From contig CADADB010000004.1 in assembly GCA_902786595.1 (NCBI GenBank), forward strand, positions 110,059 through 174,058: a DNA stretch of 64,000 nucleotides. The letters run 5' to 3'. How positions within the stretch are numbered: position 1 is the first letter of the stretch; the number at the start of each line of letters is the position of its first letter. This document shows, piece after piece, positions 16,334 through 24,688 of this stretch. Origin of the DNA: an uncultured Bacteroidota bacterium (GTDB lineage Bacteria > Bacteroidota > Bacteroidia > Bacteroidales > WCHB1-69). Both the position numbers and the translations under genes were made by a program. The notes under the pieces are model-generated. The model made no database searches. It was given only the letters and a program-made list of their open reading frames with translations, and had not been told where the DNA came from.

Positions 16334-16458
16334 TGAAGCAGGATGGGCGTTGGATATCAAGCATTATCTATTAGCCAAGAACCAGTAAATGAAGACAATA
16401 AACAAAAAGCATAACATGTAAAAAAAAAGTGTATTTTTGCCGCCTGAATTTTGACAGT

Positions 16459-16486
16459 GTAGAAACGTTTCATGAAACGTCTCTAC
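16459..16486. repeat. 28-bp palindromic repeat, copy 1
   Basis: GTAGAAACGTTTC/ATGAAACGTCTCTAC forms a near-perfect palindrome starting GTAG and ending CTAC, extended by GACA/TGTC on the outside. It ends 5 bp before the tRNA. Related copies lie at 21943-21970, 42637-42664 and 47509-47536. Confidence 0.8.
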
Positions 16487-16491
16487 TGTCG

Positions 16492-16565
16492 GGTCCCATA
16501 GCTCAGTTGGTTAGAGCATCTGACTCATAATCAGAGGGTCCAAGGTTCGAGCCCTTGTGGGACCA
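16492..16565 (+). tRNA. tRNA with CAU anticodon (elongator Met or Ile2)
   Basis: A complete cloverleaf: acceptor GGTCCCA/TGGGACC with discriminator A, D-arm GCTC...GAGC, anticodon stem TCTGA/TCAGA with loop CTCATAA (anticodon CAT), variable GGGTC, and T-arm CAAGG-TTCGAGC-CCTTG. The 3' CCA is not encoded. The CAU anticodon serves either elongator tRNA-Met or the tRNA-Ile that is modified to lysidine; I cannot separate them by eye. It is not an initiator by its ordinary acceptor pairing. AT-rich AATTCATAATGCATAATTC repeats follow (16569-16605). Confidence 0.95.
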
Positions 16566-16667
16566 CTTTTAATTCATAATGCATAATTCATAATTCATAA
16601 TTTTTTTGGCAATCGGACGTTTAGTTACGAAGGATTGATTGCGAATAATACGCTAACGAAAAAAAAG

Positions 16668-16675
16668 TATATTTG
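16668..16675 (+). promoter_or_regulatory. Promoter of the alpha/beta hydrolase gene (-7 box)
   Basis: TATATTTG followed by C, 17 nt upstream of the ATG at 16693. Confidence 0.6.
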
Positions 16676-16692
16676 CATCATGATTCGTGAAT

Positions 16693-18414
16693 ATGGCAAA
16701 AAGGTCGGACATATTATCCCATTGGAGAAGCTGCATAACAATTCTAGGGCTGCTCTTTTTAGCCGTATTCCTGTTAATTGTTCCTGATTCCTGCAAGAAC
16801 AAAACCAAAAACGGGGTTCAGCCAAGACAAGAAGAGCTGGACAAACCGAAAGAGGCAGAATTCGTTGATGATCTGGAACTTGCTGATTTTTCCTTTTCCA
16901 ACATCAAAGGGTTCTTTTTAGGTGAAATAAACGACCAGCCGTATGCTCTTTGCATTGAAACCGCGGACAAAAGCAAAGTGACTGGAAAATATTACCGGAT
17001 TGACACGCTGGAAAGCAGTGCTCTGCCCGTTCCTTTCAAGCTTCTGCGGGAACGCGACGGTCACCGACTCGTTGCCGGCTCCGCAAACGAGCTGGTGACT
17101 TTCTCCATTGCCGCCGACTCGGCTGCAATCCTTGGCACCATCAACACACAGGGTGAACAGGCGAATACGTTTCGAATCTCCTTCAAACACTACGTGTCTC
17201 CCCCCTACCGCGAAATCAAGTCCACCCGTTACCGCGAACCGAAGTACGATTTCACGAAGACCGCTGACGTCAAATACGGAACAGCAAAAGGTTTTTGGAC
17301 CAGCTATCCCATGGAGGACGACACCAACTATGTCAGGATGATTTTGAAACTGTTGCCCAAAACGGCGATCACGAAAAAGCTAGATCTGCTTCTAGACCTA
17401 TACGTTCCCGACGACAGTGTGCAAAAGCATCCGCTAATTGTGTTGCTGCATGGAGGGGCGTACTTTTTCGGCGACAAAGGCAACCGGAACATGCAGGTAT
17501 GGTGTGAGAATTTCGCAAAATGCGGTTATGTGGTGGCCTCCGTCAACTACCGGCTGGGATTTGCCCTCTCCAAAAATTCTATCCAACAATGTGGATATCA
17601 GGCAATCCAAGACGCGCACGCCGCACTCCGCTATTTGGTGGCTAACGCTGAAGAATACCGAATCGACCCCGACCACATCTTCCTCGCCGGTACCAGTGCA
17701 GGATCCATCACCGCCCTGGGGACCGCATTCATGGACAACACAAACTGTCCGCCCTTTGTAGTCAAGAACAAGCTTCAGAAAAAATGCGGATCGTTGCACA
17801 CTTCTGGCAACGAATACCGCGACAACGTGAGAATCAAGGCGATAGCCAACATGTGGGGGGCAGTTTACGACCTGCATGAGCTGGACGGCCGCCGCATCCC
17901 GATAGTTTCCTTCCACGGCACCAGTGACAAGGTTGTCCCTTTCGACCACGGTTTCCCATTCTCGGGAGTGAAAAGCAAACTCGGCGAAAGGATGTTCGAC
18001 GAGATGTTTGGCTCGAAAGCCATCCACCACCACCTCGACTCCTTGCATGTGCGCAACAAACTGTATCCGCTCGAAAGTTGCGGTCATGCGCCGTACCAGG
18101 AGAAAAACGGCACTCTGAACCATCACTATTATTTCATTCAGGATAAGATTCAGGAGTTTTTCTATCCAGAGCTCAAATCGAAAATCGAAATGAAACAGGA
18201 CGAACGAAATCCGCAAATATATTGCATCAACGAAGAAGACGCATCTTGTATCAGCTGGCAGACGGAAGGCGGCCTGATACTTGCCAATTCTGGAAACAGC
18301 GTCCGTGTGATTTGGTTTGAGGACGCCCCAAAACATCTGCTTCGCGCCTGCGGACTCAATTCCTTAGGCGTTCCTTTCAAACAGGAATGGAATCTCAAGA
18401 AGGCCTGTTCATAA
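16693..18414 (+). CDS. Membrane-anchored alpha/beta hydrolase (carboxylesterase-like)
   Basis: About 573 residues. A hydrophobic segment (SCITILGLLFLAVFLLIVP, about residues 15-33) is followed by DSCKNK, so it may be a lipoprotein or an N-terminally anchored protein. Residues 50-200 form an unrecognised beta-rich domain. The central hydrolase domain has the oxyanion motif LLHGGAYFFG, the nucleophile elbow LAGTSAGS and a late histidine in ESCGHAPY. The C-terminal 80 residues are unassigned. The oxyanion HGGAYF motif and SxG elbow point to the BD-FAE/type-B carboxylesterase-like group. The substrate is unknown. A GTG at 16687 is an alternative start. Confidence 0.8.
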   Translation: MAKRSDILSHWRSCITILGLLFLAVFLLIVPDSCKNKTKNGVQPRQEELDKPKEAEFVDDLELADFSFSNIKGFFLGEINDQPYALCIETADKSKVTGKYYRIDTLESSALPVPFKLLRERDGHRLVAGSANELVTFSIAADSAAILGTINTQGEQANTFRISFKHYVSPPYREIKSTRYREPKYDFTKTADVKYGTAKGFWTSYPMEDDTNYVRMILKLLPKTAITKKLDLLLDLYVPDDSVQKHPLIVLLHGGAYFFGDKGNRNMQVWCENFAKCGYVVASVNYRLGFALSKNSIQQCGYQAIQDAHAALRYLVANAEEYRIDPDHIFLAGTSAGSITALGTAFMDNTNCPPFVVKNKLQKKCGSLHTSGNEYRDNVRIKAIANMWGAVYDLHELDGRRIPIVSFHGTSDKVVPFDHGFPFSGVKSKLGERMFDEMFGSKAIHHHLDSLHVRNKLYPLESCGHAPYQEKNGTLNHHYYFIQDKIQEFFYPELKSKIEMKQDERNPQIYCINEEDASCISWQTEGGLILANSGNSVRVIWFEDAPKHLLRACGLNSLGVPFKQEWNLKKACS

Positions 18415-18438
18415 CCCTATCCCCAGCTGTTGAAAAAA

Positions 18439-18483
18439 TATTTTTGCAAAAGATTGATTATATGCAAAAAAAGTCTATTTTTG
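18439..18483 (+). promoter_or_regulatory. Two tandem promoters before rpsT
   Basis: Two consensus -7 boxes TATTTTTG, each followed by C, lie at 18439-18446 and 18476-18483. The second is about 48 nt upstream of the ATG. Tandem promoters fit a ribosomal protein gene. Confidence 0.6.
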
Positions 18484-18530
18484 CAGCCCGAAAATTTAAA
18501 ACGAAAAAACATAAAAAATAGTAAGAAATA

Positions 18531-18782
18531 ATGGCAAACCACAAGTCATCATTAAAGAGAATTAGAGCAAACGAAACCAAAAGATTAGCAAATCGTTACT
18601 ACTCCAAAACGATGCGTAACGCATTGAGAGACATTCGCGCTATCAGCGATAAAGGCGAGGCCACCTCTAAGTTGGCAAACATGACCTCCATGATTGACAA
18701 ACTCGCCAAAAGGGGCATGATTCACAAGAACAAAGCTGCCAACCTGAAATCAGGTTTGATGAAGCATATCAATGCCCTCTAA
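18531..18782 (+). CDS. rpsT: 30S ribosomal protein S20
   Basis: 83 residues, the usual length, starting [17 protein letters not shown] and rich in basic residues, with the bundle [13 protein letters not shown] and the end [16 protein letters not shown]. It binds 16S rRNA early in 30S assembly. Its 3' end overlaps the following thioesterase gene by 11 bp. Confidence 0.97.
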   Translation: MANHKSSLKRIRANETKRLANRYYSKTMRNALRDIRAISDKGEATSKLANMTSMIDKLAKRGMIHKNKAANLKSGLMKHINAL

Positions 18783-19212
18783 ACCACTCTCCGAAGATAC
18801 GCATTTCCGTGTCTCCGTACCTGTGCAGGTGCGGATGAGTGATTTAGACCCCTTCGTCCATGTCAATAACGGCATCCAATGCCACTATTTTGATCTTGGA
18901 CGGAGTTTTTATTTGGAAAAAGTGCTGCAAAACCAGGTCGATTGGAAAACCATCGATCTGGTTTTGGTGCATATAGAGCTCGACTTTGCCGCACCCGTGG
19001 AGTTCCACGACAAGCTCGTGTGCGAGTCCAAGATCTTCGAAATCGGCCACAAAAGTCTGAAAATGCGGCAACAGCTTCGCGACCTCAACACCAACACCGT
19101 GAAAACCACCTGCCTGAGCGTCCTCGCCGGCTTCGACCGCCAAACCCATCAGGCCATCCCCATTTGCGAGGAGTACAAGCGAAGGATTCGGGAGTTTGAA
19201 GGGAATGTGTGA
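18772..19212 (+). CDS. Acyl-CoA thioesterase, 4HBT hot-dog fold
   Basis: 146 residues with the 4-hydroxybenzoyl-CoA thioesterase/YbgC pattern: [22 protein letters not shown] near the N-terminus (the D...H-VNN active-site region), then [23 protein letters not shown]. Such enzymes hydrolyse acyl-CoA thioesters in the cytoplasm; substrate range cannot be read from sequence. The ATG lies within the last codons of rpsT, so the two genes are translationally linked, an odd functional pairing. Repeats of GACGTATGAC type start at its stop codon. Confidence 0.85.
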   Translation: MPSKPLSEDTHFRVSVPVQVRMSDLDPFVHVNNGIQCHYFDLGRSFYLEKVLQNQVDWKTIDLVLVHIELDFAAPVEFHDKLVCESKIFEIGHKSLKMRQQLRDLNTNTVKTTCLSVLAGFDRQTHQAIPICEEYKRRIREFEGNV

Positions 19213-19359
19213 CGTATGACGGGAGACATGAGACATACGTGATTAACGAGGATTTATACAGCGAAAATCAACGAAATAAAACACAAAGGATAATCCACCG
19301 AAATACCTTGAACAAACGAAAACGCCCAAAGTCTTAAGTCTTACGTCTAACGTCTCAGA
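19213..19359 (+). repeat. Degenerate GACATGAGACATACG and CTTAAGTCTTACGTCTAACG repeats
   Basis: The gap begins at the TGA stop of the thioesterase gene with GACGTATGACGGGAGACATG and ends just before the next ATG with CTTAAGTCTTACGTCTAACG. The same words recur after mmdB (24629 onwards) and before the gltX stop (12000-12024). No gene is seen. Confidence 0.5.
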
Positions 19360-20109
19360 ATGATCAGCAAAAACCGCATATCCCAAATCCGTAAGTTACA
19401 CGCCAAGAAATTCCGCGATGAGAGCGGACTTTTTTTGGTGGAGGGTTATAAAAGCGTGGAGATGCTTTGCGCCTCCGATTTTGAAGTGGAGGAGATTTTC
19501 GCCACTGAAAACGCTCTGACGGACAATGCTGCGTGGTTAAGTTCCCTCTCCCCCACCCTTGTCACCGCCGAGGAGATGTCGCGCATCAGCACTATGCAGA
19601 CTCCGCCGGAACTGCTTGCAATTGCACTTCAGCGGCAATCCCTTCCCGACATCCCCACCGACCAGTCCATACTTGCTCTTGACCACATCTCGGACCCCGG
19701 CAACCTCGGCACCATCATCCGTACTGCCGATTGGTTTGATATCCAGCATGTTGTATGTTCCCCCGACTGCGTGGAGTTCTACAACCCGAAAGTCATTCAG
19801 GCGACTATGGGTTCCTTCACACACATACACGTACACCGTCGTTCACTTCCAGAATTTCTAAAACAGGAAAGCTGTCGTCGTCACATTCTCGGCACCTTCC
19901 TCGATGGTGAAGATATCCGCCAGTTCAAATTCAACCGCAACGAAATCGTGGTCATCGGCAACGAGTCGAACGGCATCTCAGAGGAGGTGGCCAACGCCGT
20001 CACGCACCGCATCACCATTCCCACCGCCGCCCAAGGCCGCGACACCGCCGAGTCCCTCAACGCTGCCATCGCCGCCGCCGTAGTGATGTACCGGATGGCG
20101 GGGTGTTAG
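19360..20109 (+). CDS. RNA methyltransferase, TrmH/SpoU family
   Basis: 249 residues. The N-terminal RNA-binding region is RKLHAKKFRDESGLFLVEGYKSVEM. The C-terminal SPOUT domain contains the three family motifs: LDHISDPGNLGTIIRTADWF (motif 1), IVVIGNESNGISEEV (motif 2) and ITIPTAAQGRDTAESLNAA (motif 3), which form the knotted SAM site. It probably 2'-O-methylates a ribose in rRNA or tRNA; the target cannot be fixed. Its stop codon TAG is itself part of a TTAGCTGTTAGC repeat. Confidence 0.93.
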   Translation: MISKNRISQIRKLHAKKFRDESGLFLVEGYKSVEMLCASDFEVEEIFATENALTDNAAWLSSLSPTLVTAEEMSRISTMQTPPELLAIALQRQSLPDIPTDQSILALDHISDPGNLGTIIRTADWFDIQHVVCSPDCVEFYNPKVIQATMGSFTHIHVHRRSLPEFLKQESCRRHILGTFLDGEDIRQFKFNRNEIVVIGNESNGISEEVANAVTHRITIPTAAQGRDTAESLNAAIAAAVVMYRMAGC

Positions 20110-20272
20110 CTGTTAGCTTTTGGCTGTTAGCTTTTGGCTATTAACTATTGGCTATTGGCTGTTTTAGATAGCTATGGCTAGTAACTGTGTGCCTTTTAAG
20201 GAGGCTGACTATAACCATAACTATAACTGCCGATTGTAAATCCTGAATCGCAAACCGAAAATCCCGCAAAAA
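20107..20272 (+). repeat. TTAGCTGTTAGCTTTTGGCTG repeat array
   Basis: Directly from the TAG stop of the methyltransferase gene, imperfect copies of a 14-16 nt unit (GTTAGCTTTTGGCT, GCTATTAACTATTG) continue for about 70 bp, followed by TAACCATAACTATAAC. Similar units occur at 7058-7096, 27623-27680, 48547-48612, 51874-51906 and 58043-58118. No gene is present. Confidence 0.6.
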
Positions 20273-20299
20273 AATTCAATTTTGCATTAAAAAATTTAG

Positions 20300-20307
20300 T
20301 ATTTTTG
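20300..20307 (+). promoter_or_regulatory. Promoter of the decarboxylase operon (-7 box)
   Basis: TATTTTTG followed by C, about 65 nt upstream of the mmdA ATG. Confidence 0.6.
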
Positions 20308-20372
20308 CGAGGGTAATATATTGTGCGTATTATTTCAAAAAAAATCTATAACAAATTAAATACCAATCAAAT

Positions 20373-21932
20373 ATGGCAATGCAAGATAAAATCAACGAGC
20401 TTTTGTCCTTGAGGGAGAAGGCTCGTTTGGGCGGCGGTCAAGACAAGATTGACAAACAGCACGCCAAAGGCAAATATTCCGCTCGTGAGCGCATCCTGAT
20501 GTTCCTCGACGAAGGCAGCTTTGAGGAGTTCGACATGTTCGTGACCCACCGCTGCGTGAACTTCGGCATCGAGAAGGACAAATTCCTGTCCGATGGTGTG
20601 GTGACCGGCTACGGCACCGTGAACGGCCGTCTGGTCTATGTCTTCTCACAAGATTTCACCGTGTTTGGCGGTTCTCTTTCCGAGACCTTCGCCGCGAAGA
20701 TCTGCAAGGTGATGGACCAGGCCATGAAGGTCGGTGCTCCCGTCATCGGCTTCAACGACTCCGGTGGAGCCCGTATCCAGGAGGGTGTCAACAGCTTGGC
20801 TGGCTATGCCGAGATTTTCCAGCGCAACATCCTGGCTTCCGGCGTGGTTCCGCAAATCTCCGCCATCTTCGGCCCTTGCGCCGGCGGCGCGGTCTATTCT
20901 CCTGCATTGACCGACTTCATCATGATGGCCCAGAACTCCAGCTACATGTTCGTCACCGGTCCGAAGGTCGTGAAGACCGTCACCGGCGAGGACGTGACCA
21001 CCGAGCAGCTTGGCGGTGCGACCATCCACTCCACCAAATCCGGTGTGGCGCAGTTCTCTGTGGCTGACGAGGAGACGGGTATCGCATTACTGCGCGACCT
21101 CATCGGCTATCTGCCCTCCAACAATATGGAGGAGCCGCCGTATGAGCCCACCGAGGATCCCATCAACCGTTTGGAAGACAGTCTCAACTCCATCATCCCC
21201 GACAATCCTAACCAACCCTACGATGTGAAGGATGTGATCGGCGGCATCGTCGATGACGGCAAGTTCCTCGAAGTGCATGCCACCTACGCACAGAACATCG
21301 TGGTCGGTTTCGCCCGTTTCAACGGCATGGCCGTGGGTATCGTGGCCAACCAGCCCAAGTGCATGGCCGGCGTGCTCGACATCAACGCTTCCCGCAAGGG
21401 CGCGCGTTTCGTCCGTTTCTGCGACGCCTTCAACATCCCGTTGGTCACCCTGGTTGACGTTCCCGGCTTCCTGCCCGGCACCGGCCAAGAGTACGGCGGC
21501 ATCATCCTGCACGGCGCGAAACTGCTTTACGCTTACGGTGAGTGCACTGTGCCGAAGGTCACCGTCATTCTGCGCAAGAACTACGGCGGCGCCTACTGCG
21601 TGATGAGCTCCAAGCACCTCCGCGGCGATGTGAACTACGCATGGCCGACCGCAGAGATCGCCGTCATGGGCGGCAGCGGTGCTGCGGAAATCCTTTACGG
21701 TTCCCAGATGAAGAAGATCGAGGATGCCGGCGAGCGCCAGAAATTCCTCGACGAAAAAGTGGAAGAGTACCGTCAGAAATTCTCCAACCCATACGTGGCT
21801 GCGCAATACGGCTACATCGACGATGTCATCGAGCCGCGCAATACCCGTTTCCGCGTGATCCGCGCCCTTGAGTCGCTGCGTAACAAACGTTTGGAGAACC
21901 CGGCCAAGAAACACGATAACCTGCCGTTGTAA
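20373..21932 (+). CDS. mmdA: Methylmalonyl-CoA decarboxylase alpha subunit (carboxyltransferase)
   Basis: 519 residues of the acyl-CoA carboxyltransferase family: [14 protein letters not shown] near the N-terminus, the glycine-rich oxyanion segments [14 protein letters not shown] and [20 protein letters not shown] in the N-lobe, then [18 protein letters not shown] and [13 protein letters not shown] in the C-lobe. It moves the carboxyl group of (S)-methylmalonyl-CoA to biotin. The operon also encodes the gamma, biotin and membrane subunits, so a Na+-pumping decarboxylase is supported; methylmalonyl-CoA is preferred over glutaconyl-CoA because of the Bacteroidota propionate pathway. Confidence 0.93.
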   Translation: MAMQDKINELLSLREKARLGGGQDKIDKQHAKGKYSARERILMFLDEGSFEEFDMFVTHRCVNFGIEKDKFLSDGVVTGYGTVNGRLVYVFSQDFTVFGGSLSETFAAKICKVMDQAMKVGAPVIGFNDSGGARIQEGVNSLAGYAEIFQRNILASGVVPQISAIFGPCAGGAVYSPALTDFIMMAQNSSYMFVTGPKVVKTVTGEDVTTEQLGGATIHSTKSGVAQFSVADEETGIALLRDLIGYLPSNNMEEPPYEPTEDPINRLEDSLNSIIPDNPNQPYDVKDVIGGIVDDGKFLEVHATYAQNIVVGFARFNGMAVGIVANQPKCMAGVLDINASRKGARFVRFCDAFNIPLVTLVDVPGFLPGTGQEYGGIILHGAKLLYAYGECTVPKVTVILRKNYGGAYCVMSSKHLRGDVNYAWPTAEIAVMGGSGAAEILYGSQMKKIEDAGERQKFLDEKVEEYRQKFSNPYVAAQYGYIDDVIEPRNTRFRVIRALESLRNKRLENPAKKHDNLPL

Positions 21933-21942
21933 TATGTTCGTT

Positions 21943-21970
21943 GTAGAGACGTGCCATGGTGCGTCTCTAC
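21943..21970. repeat. 28-bp palindromic repeat, copy 2
   Basis: GTAGAGACGTGCCATGG followed by TGCGTCTCTAC, one mismatch from a perfect palindrome, lies between mmdA and the gamma-subunit gene inside the operon. In RNA it would form a stem of about 13 bp and might reduce read-through or stabilise the mmdA end. Confidence 0.85.
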
Positions 21971-22000
21971 ATTCACAAAAACCAATAAATTCAGAGATTT

Positions 22001-22987
22001 ATGAAATCGATTTACAAATATATCTTCACCGTTGTCGCGCTGTTCGCCGTCACGGCCTCCTTCGGGCAGTCGGTACATGACCTGCGCCTCAACGAGATGA
22101 TGATCAAGAACGAGGATAACTATGCCGACGAGTATGGCCGTCACGTGCCGTGGGTGGAGATTTTCAACACCGCCTACAACACGGTCAACATCACCGGCTG
22201 TTATCTCACCGACGACACGACGGGTCTGGCCAGAGCCGGCAAGAAAGGCGGCGAAATCCCGACCCGCTGGTACCGTATCCCCACGGACCAGAAAATGTAC
22301 ATGCCCCAGCGCAGCTTCCTGATTTTCTATCTGGACAATTCACCGCTGTACGGGCCTTACCACGCCAACTTCACCCCTGCGGAGTCGAAGACGCACTACA
22401 TCGCGCTCATCAGTTCCAACGGCAAAGAGTTGCTCGACATCGTGGAATATCCTGTGGAATTGCGTGACACTACCCGCACATACGGCTACGTGCTAGACGG
22501 TGTCCGCGACCCGAAAGCCTTCAAACAGGGCAAACGGCAGTCTGGCGAACTCGACTTCTTGAGCGAGTTCACTCCGGCATCTTCCAATGAAACGGGCGTG
22601 AAAATCTCCAAGCAGGACAAACTCAAACGCGACGATCCCTACGGCATCGGCATGGCACTCATCTCCATGGCCGTGGTGTTCACGGCGCTAATCATGATCT
22701 ACATCATGCTGAAGATTTTCAACTACGTAAGCCGTCGCGCCACCCAGAAGTCCAAAGCGCAAGAAGAAGCGGCAAAAGCAAACGTAGCTGCCGTGAAATC
22801 TGCTGACGACAAGGAGGTTGAGGCCGCCAACGCGGAAGAGATTGCCGCCATCGGCGTGGCCCTGCACCTGCACTTCGGCAGCATGCACGACGAAGAGAGT
22901 GAGGTCATTACCATCAACATGCCTTCCAAGCACTATTCGCCGTGGGCTCAAAAAGAACTTACCATGAAGAGAAACCCCAGAAGATAA
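22001..22987 (+). CDS. Decarboxylase gamma subunit (OadG) fused to an N-terminal lamin-tail-like domain
   Basis: 328 residues, far longer than classical OadG (about 80). A signal peptide (residues 1-23, ending SFGQ) leads to a lamin-tail-like beta domain (LRLNEMMIKNEDN, HVPWVEIFNTAYNTVNITGCY, SFLIFYLDNSPLYGP). A single membrane segment near residues 215-240 (GIGMALISMAVVFTALIMIY) is followed by KIFNYVSR and an Ala/Lys-rich tail, as in OadG. The gamma subunit holds the alpha and beta subunits together. The extra domain would face the periplasm. It lies between mmdA and the biotin carrier gene. Confidence 0.85.
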   Translation: MKSIYKYIFTVVALFAVTASFGQSVHDLRLNEMMIKNEDNYADEYGRHVPWVEIFNTAYNTVNITGCYLTDDTTGLARAGKKGGEIPTRWYRIPTDQKMYMPQRSFLIFYLDNSPLYGPYHANFTPAESKTHYIALISSNGKELLDIVEYPVELRDTTRTYGYVLDGVRDPKAFKQGKRQSGELDFLSEFTPASSNETGVKISKQDKLKRDDPYGIGMALISMAVVFTALIMIYIMLKIFNYVSRRATQKSKAQEEAAKANVAAVKSADDKEVEAANAEEIAAIGVALHLHFGSMHDEESEVITINMPSKHYSPWAQKELTMKRNPRR

Positions 22988-23011
22988 TCACCAAAATCAG
23001 AAATAAAGAAT

Positions 23012-23455
23012 ATGAAAACCTATAATTTTAAGATTTACGGAAATAAATACGCCGTCGAAGTCGGTGAAATCGAAGACAACATGGTTGATGTGACCGTGAA
23101 CGGCGCACCTTACAAGGTGGAACTGGATATGGAACTGAAACCCCGCACGGTGGTGAAACCCGTGGTGACGGTGGCCGCGCCTCCGAAGGCCCAAGCAGCC
23201 GCTCCCGCGCAGAAAGTGGCTCCCGCCGCTCCCACCGGTGGTGGCGGCACACTCAACTCACCGCTGCCCGGCACCGTTCTGGATGTGTTCGTGAGACCGG
23301 GCGACGCTGTGAAGGTCGGCCAACGCCTCCTCCTCCTCGAAGCCATGAAGATGGAGAACAACATCGACGCTGACCGCGACGGTGTGATCAAAGAGGTGAA
23401 GGTCAACAAGAGCGACGCCGTCATGGAAGGCCAGGTGCTCGTGGTTTTTGAATAA
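23012..23455 (+). CDS. mmdC: Biotin carrier subunit of the decarboxylase
   Basis: 147 residues. An N-terminal domain (FKIYGNKYAVEVGEIEDN) is joined by an Ala/Pro-rich flexible linker (about residues 50-78) to a biotinyl domain with LEAMKMENNI; the biotin-accepting lysine is about residue 113. The carrier shuttles the carboxyl group between alpha and beta subunits. It lies 24 bp after the gamma-subunit gene and 30 bp before the beta-subunit gene. Confidence 0.93.
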   Translation: MKTYNFKIYGNKYAVEVGEIEDNMVDVTVNGAPYKVELDMELKPRTVVKPVVTVAAPPKAQAAAPAQKVAPAAPTGGGGTLNSPLPGTVLDVFVRPGDAVKVGQRLLLLEAMKMENNIDADRDGVIKEVKVNKSDAVMEGQVLVVFE

Positions 23456-23485
23456 GGAATTTCATCATCATAAAAGATTGAGATT

Positions 23486-24631
23486 ATGTTAGAATTTTTC
23501 AAAGAAGGATTATTGCAATTCCTGAGCTATTCCGGTTTCGGAAACTGCACCTGGGGGCATATCATCATGATATGCATCGGCTTGGTGTTCATAGCTTTGG
23601 GAATTATCAAGGAATATGAGCCGCTGCTGCTCGTGCCCATCGGATTCGGCATCATCATCGGTAACATCCCGTTCACCGATGGTCTGCAGGTGGGTGTTTA
23701 TGAGAACGGCGCCGTGCTCAACTACCTCTATTTCGGTGTGGTCAAGGGTTTCTATCCTCCGTTGATCTTCCTCGGCATCGGGGCCATGACGGATTTCTCG
23801 GCCCTGATATCGAATCCGAAGCTGATTTTAATCGGTGCGGCCGCCCAGTTCGGTATCTTCGCGGCTTACATCACTGCCTTGTTGCTGGGTTTCACCCCCA
23901 TGGAAGCTGGTGCTATCGGCATCATCGGTGGTGCTGACGGTCCCACCGCCATCTTCATCTCATCGAAGTTAGCTCCGAGCATGATGGGTGCCATTGCCGT
24001 GTCGGCCTACTCCTACATGGCATTGGTTCCGGTGATCCAACCCCCGATCATGCGCGCGCTGACCACCCCGCAAGAGCGACTCATCCGTATGCGTCCGCCT
24101 CGTGCGGTCAGCCATCGCGAGAAAGTGCTCTTCCCGATGATGTGTATCCTGCTCACCGCGTTCCTCGTGCCTACGGGTCTGCCTTTGTTGGGTATGCTCT
24201 TCTTCGGTAACCTGCTGAAAGAGAGCGGCGTGACCAAGCGTCTGGCCAATACCGCCTCAGGTCCGCTGGTCGATATCGTGACCATCCTCATCGGTCTCAC
24301 TGTCGGTGCCTCCACACAGGCCACCAACTTCCTGAGACCCGCTTCCGTACTCATCTTCGTGTTAGGTGCATTCTCCTTCGTGATCGCCACCGCTTCAGGT
24401 GTGCTCTTCGTGAAGTTCTTCAACCTCTTCCTCAAAGGCGACAACAAGATCAACCCGCTTATCGGTAACGCCGGCGTTTCCGCCGTGCCCGATGCAGCAC
24501 GTGTCTCCTTGGTCGAGGGTCAGAAATACGACCGCACCAACTTCCTGCTCATGCACGCCATGGGCCCGAACGTGGCCGGCGTCATCGGCAGCGCAGTGGC
24601 CGCAGGTATCCTGCTGAGCTTCTTGTACTAA
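23486..24631 (+). CDS. mmdB: Na+-translocating decarboxylase beta subunit
   Basis: 381 residues with about ten hydrophobic segments. Family motifs include GIGAMTDFSALISNP, GAIGIIGGADGPTAIF (the ion-pathway region) and TVGASTQATNFLRP, ending with NFLLMHAMGPNVAGVIGSA. It decarboxylates carboxybiotin and couples this to Na+ export across the inner membrane. It is the last gene of the operon, and a strong terminator follows 28 bp after its stop. Confidence 0.95.
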   Translation: MLEFFKEGLLQFLSYSGFGNCTWGHIIMICIGLVFIALGIIKEYEPLLLVPIGFGIIIGNIPFTDGLQVGVYENGAVLNYLYFGVVKGFYPPLIFLGIGAMTDFSALISNPKLILIGAAAQFGIFAAYITALLLGFTPMEAGAIGIIGGADGPTAIFISSKLAPSMMGAIAVSAYSYMALVPVIQPPIMRALTTPQERLIRMRPPRAVSHREKVLFPMMCILLTAFLVPTGLPLLGMLFFGNLLKESGVTKRLANTASGPLVDIVTILIGLTVGASTQATNFLRPASVLIFVLGAFSFVIATASGVLFVKFFNLFLKGDNKINPLIGNAGVSAVPDAARVSLVEGQKYDRTNFLLMHAMGPNVAGVIGSAVAAGILLSFLY

Positions 24632-24658
24632 GACGTGAGACGTAAGATTTAAGATAAC

Positions 24659-24687
24659 AAAAAGGCATCCTTTCGGATGCCTTTTTT
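24659..24687. terminator. Bidirectional intrinsic terminator after mmdB
   Basis: AAAAAGGCATCC-TTTC-GGATGCCTTTTTT is a perfect stem with a tetraloop and T-runs on both strands. It separates the decarboxylase operon from the convergent nuclease gene. Confidence 0.9.
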
Positions 24688-24688
24688 A

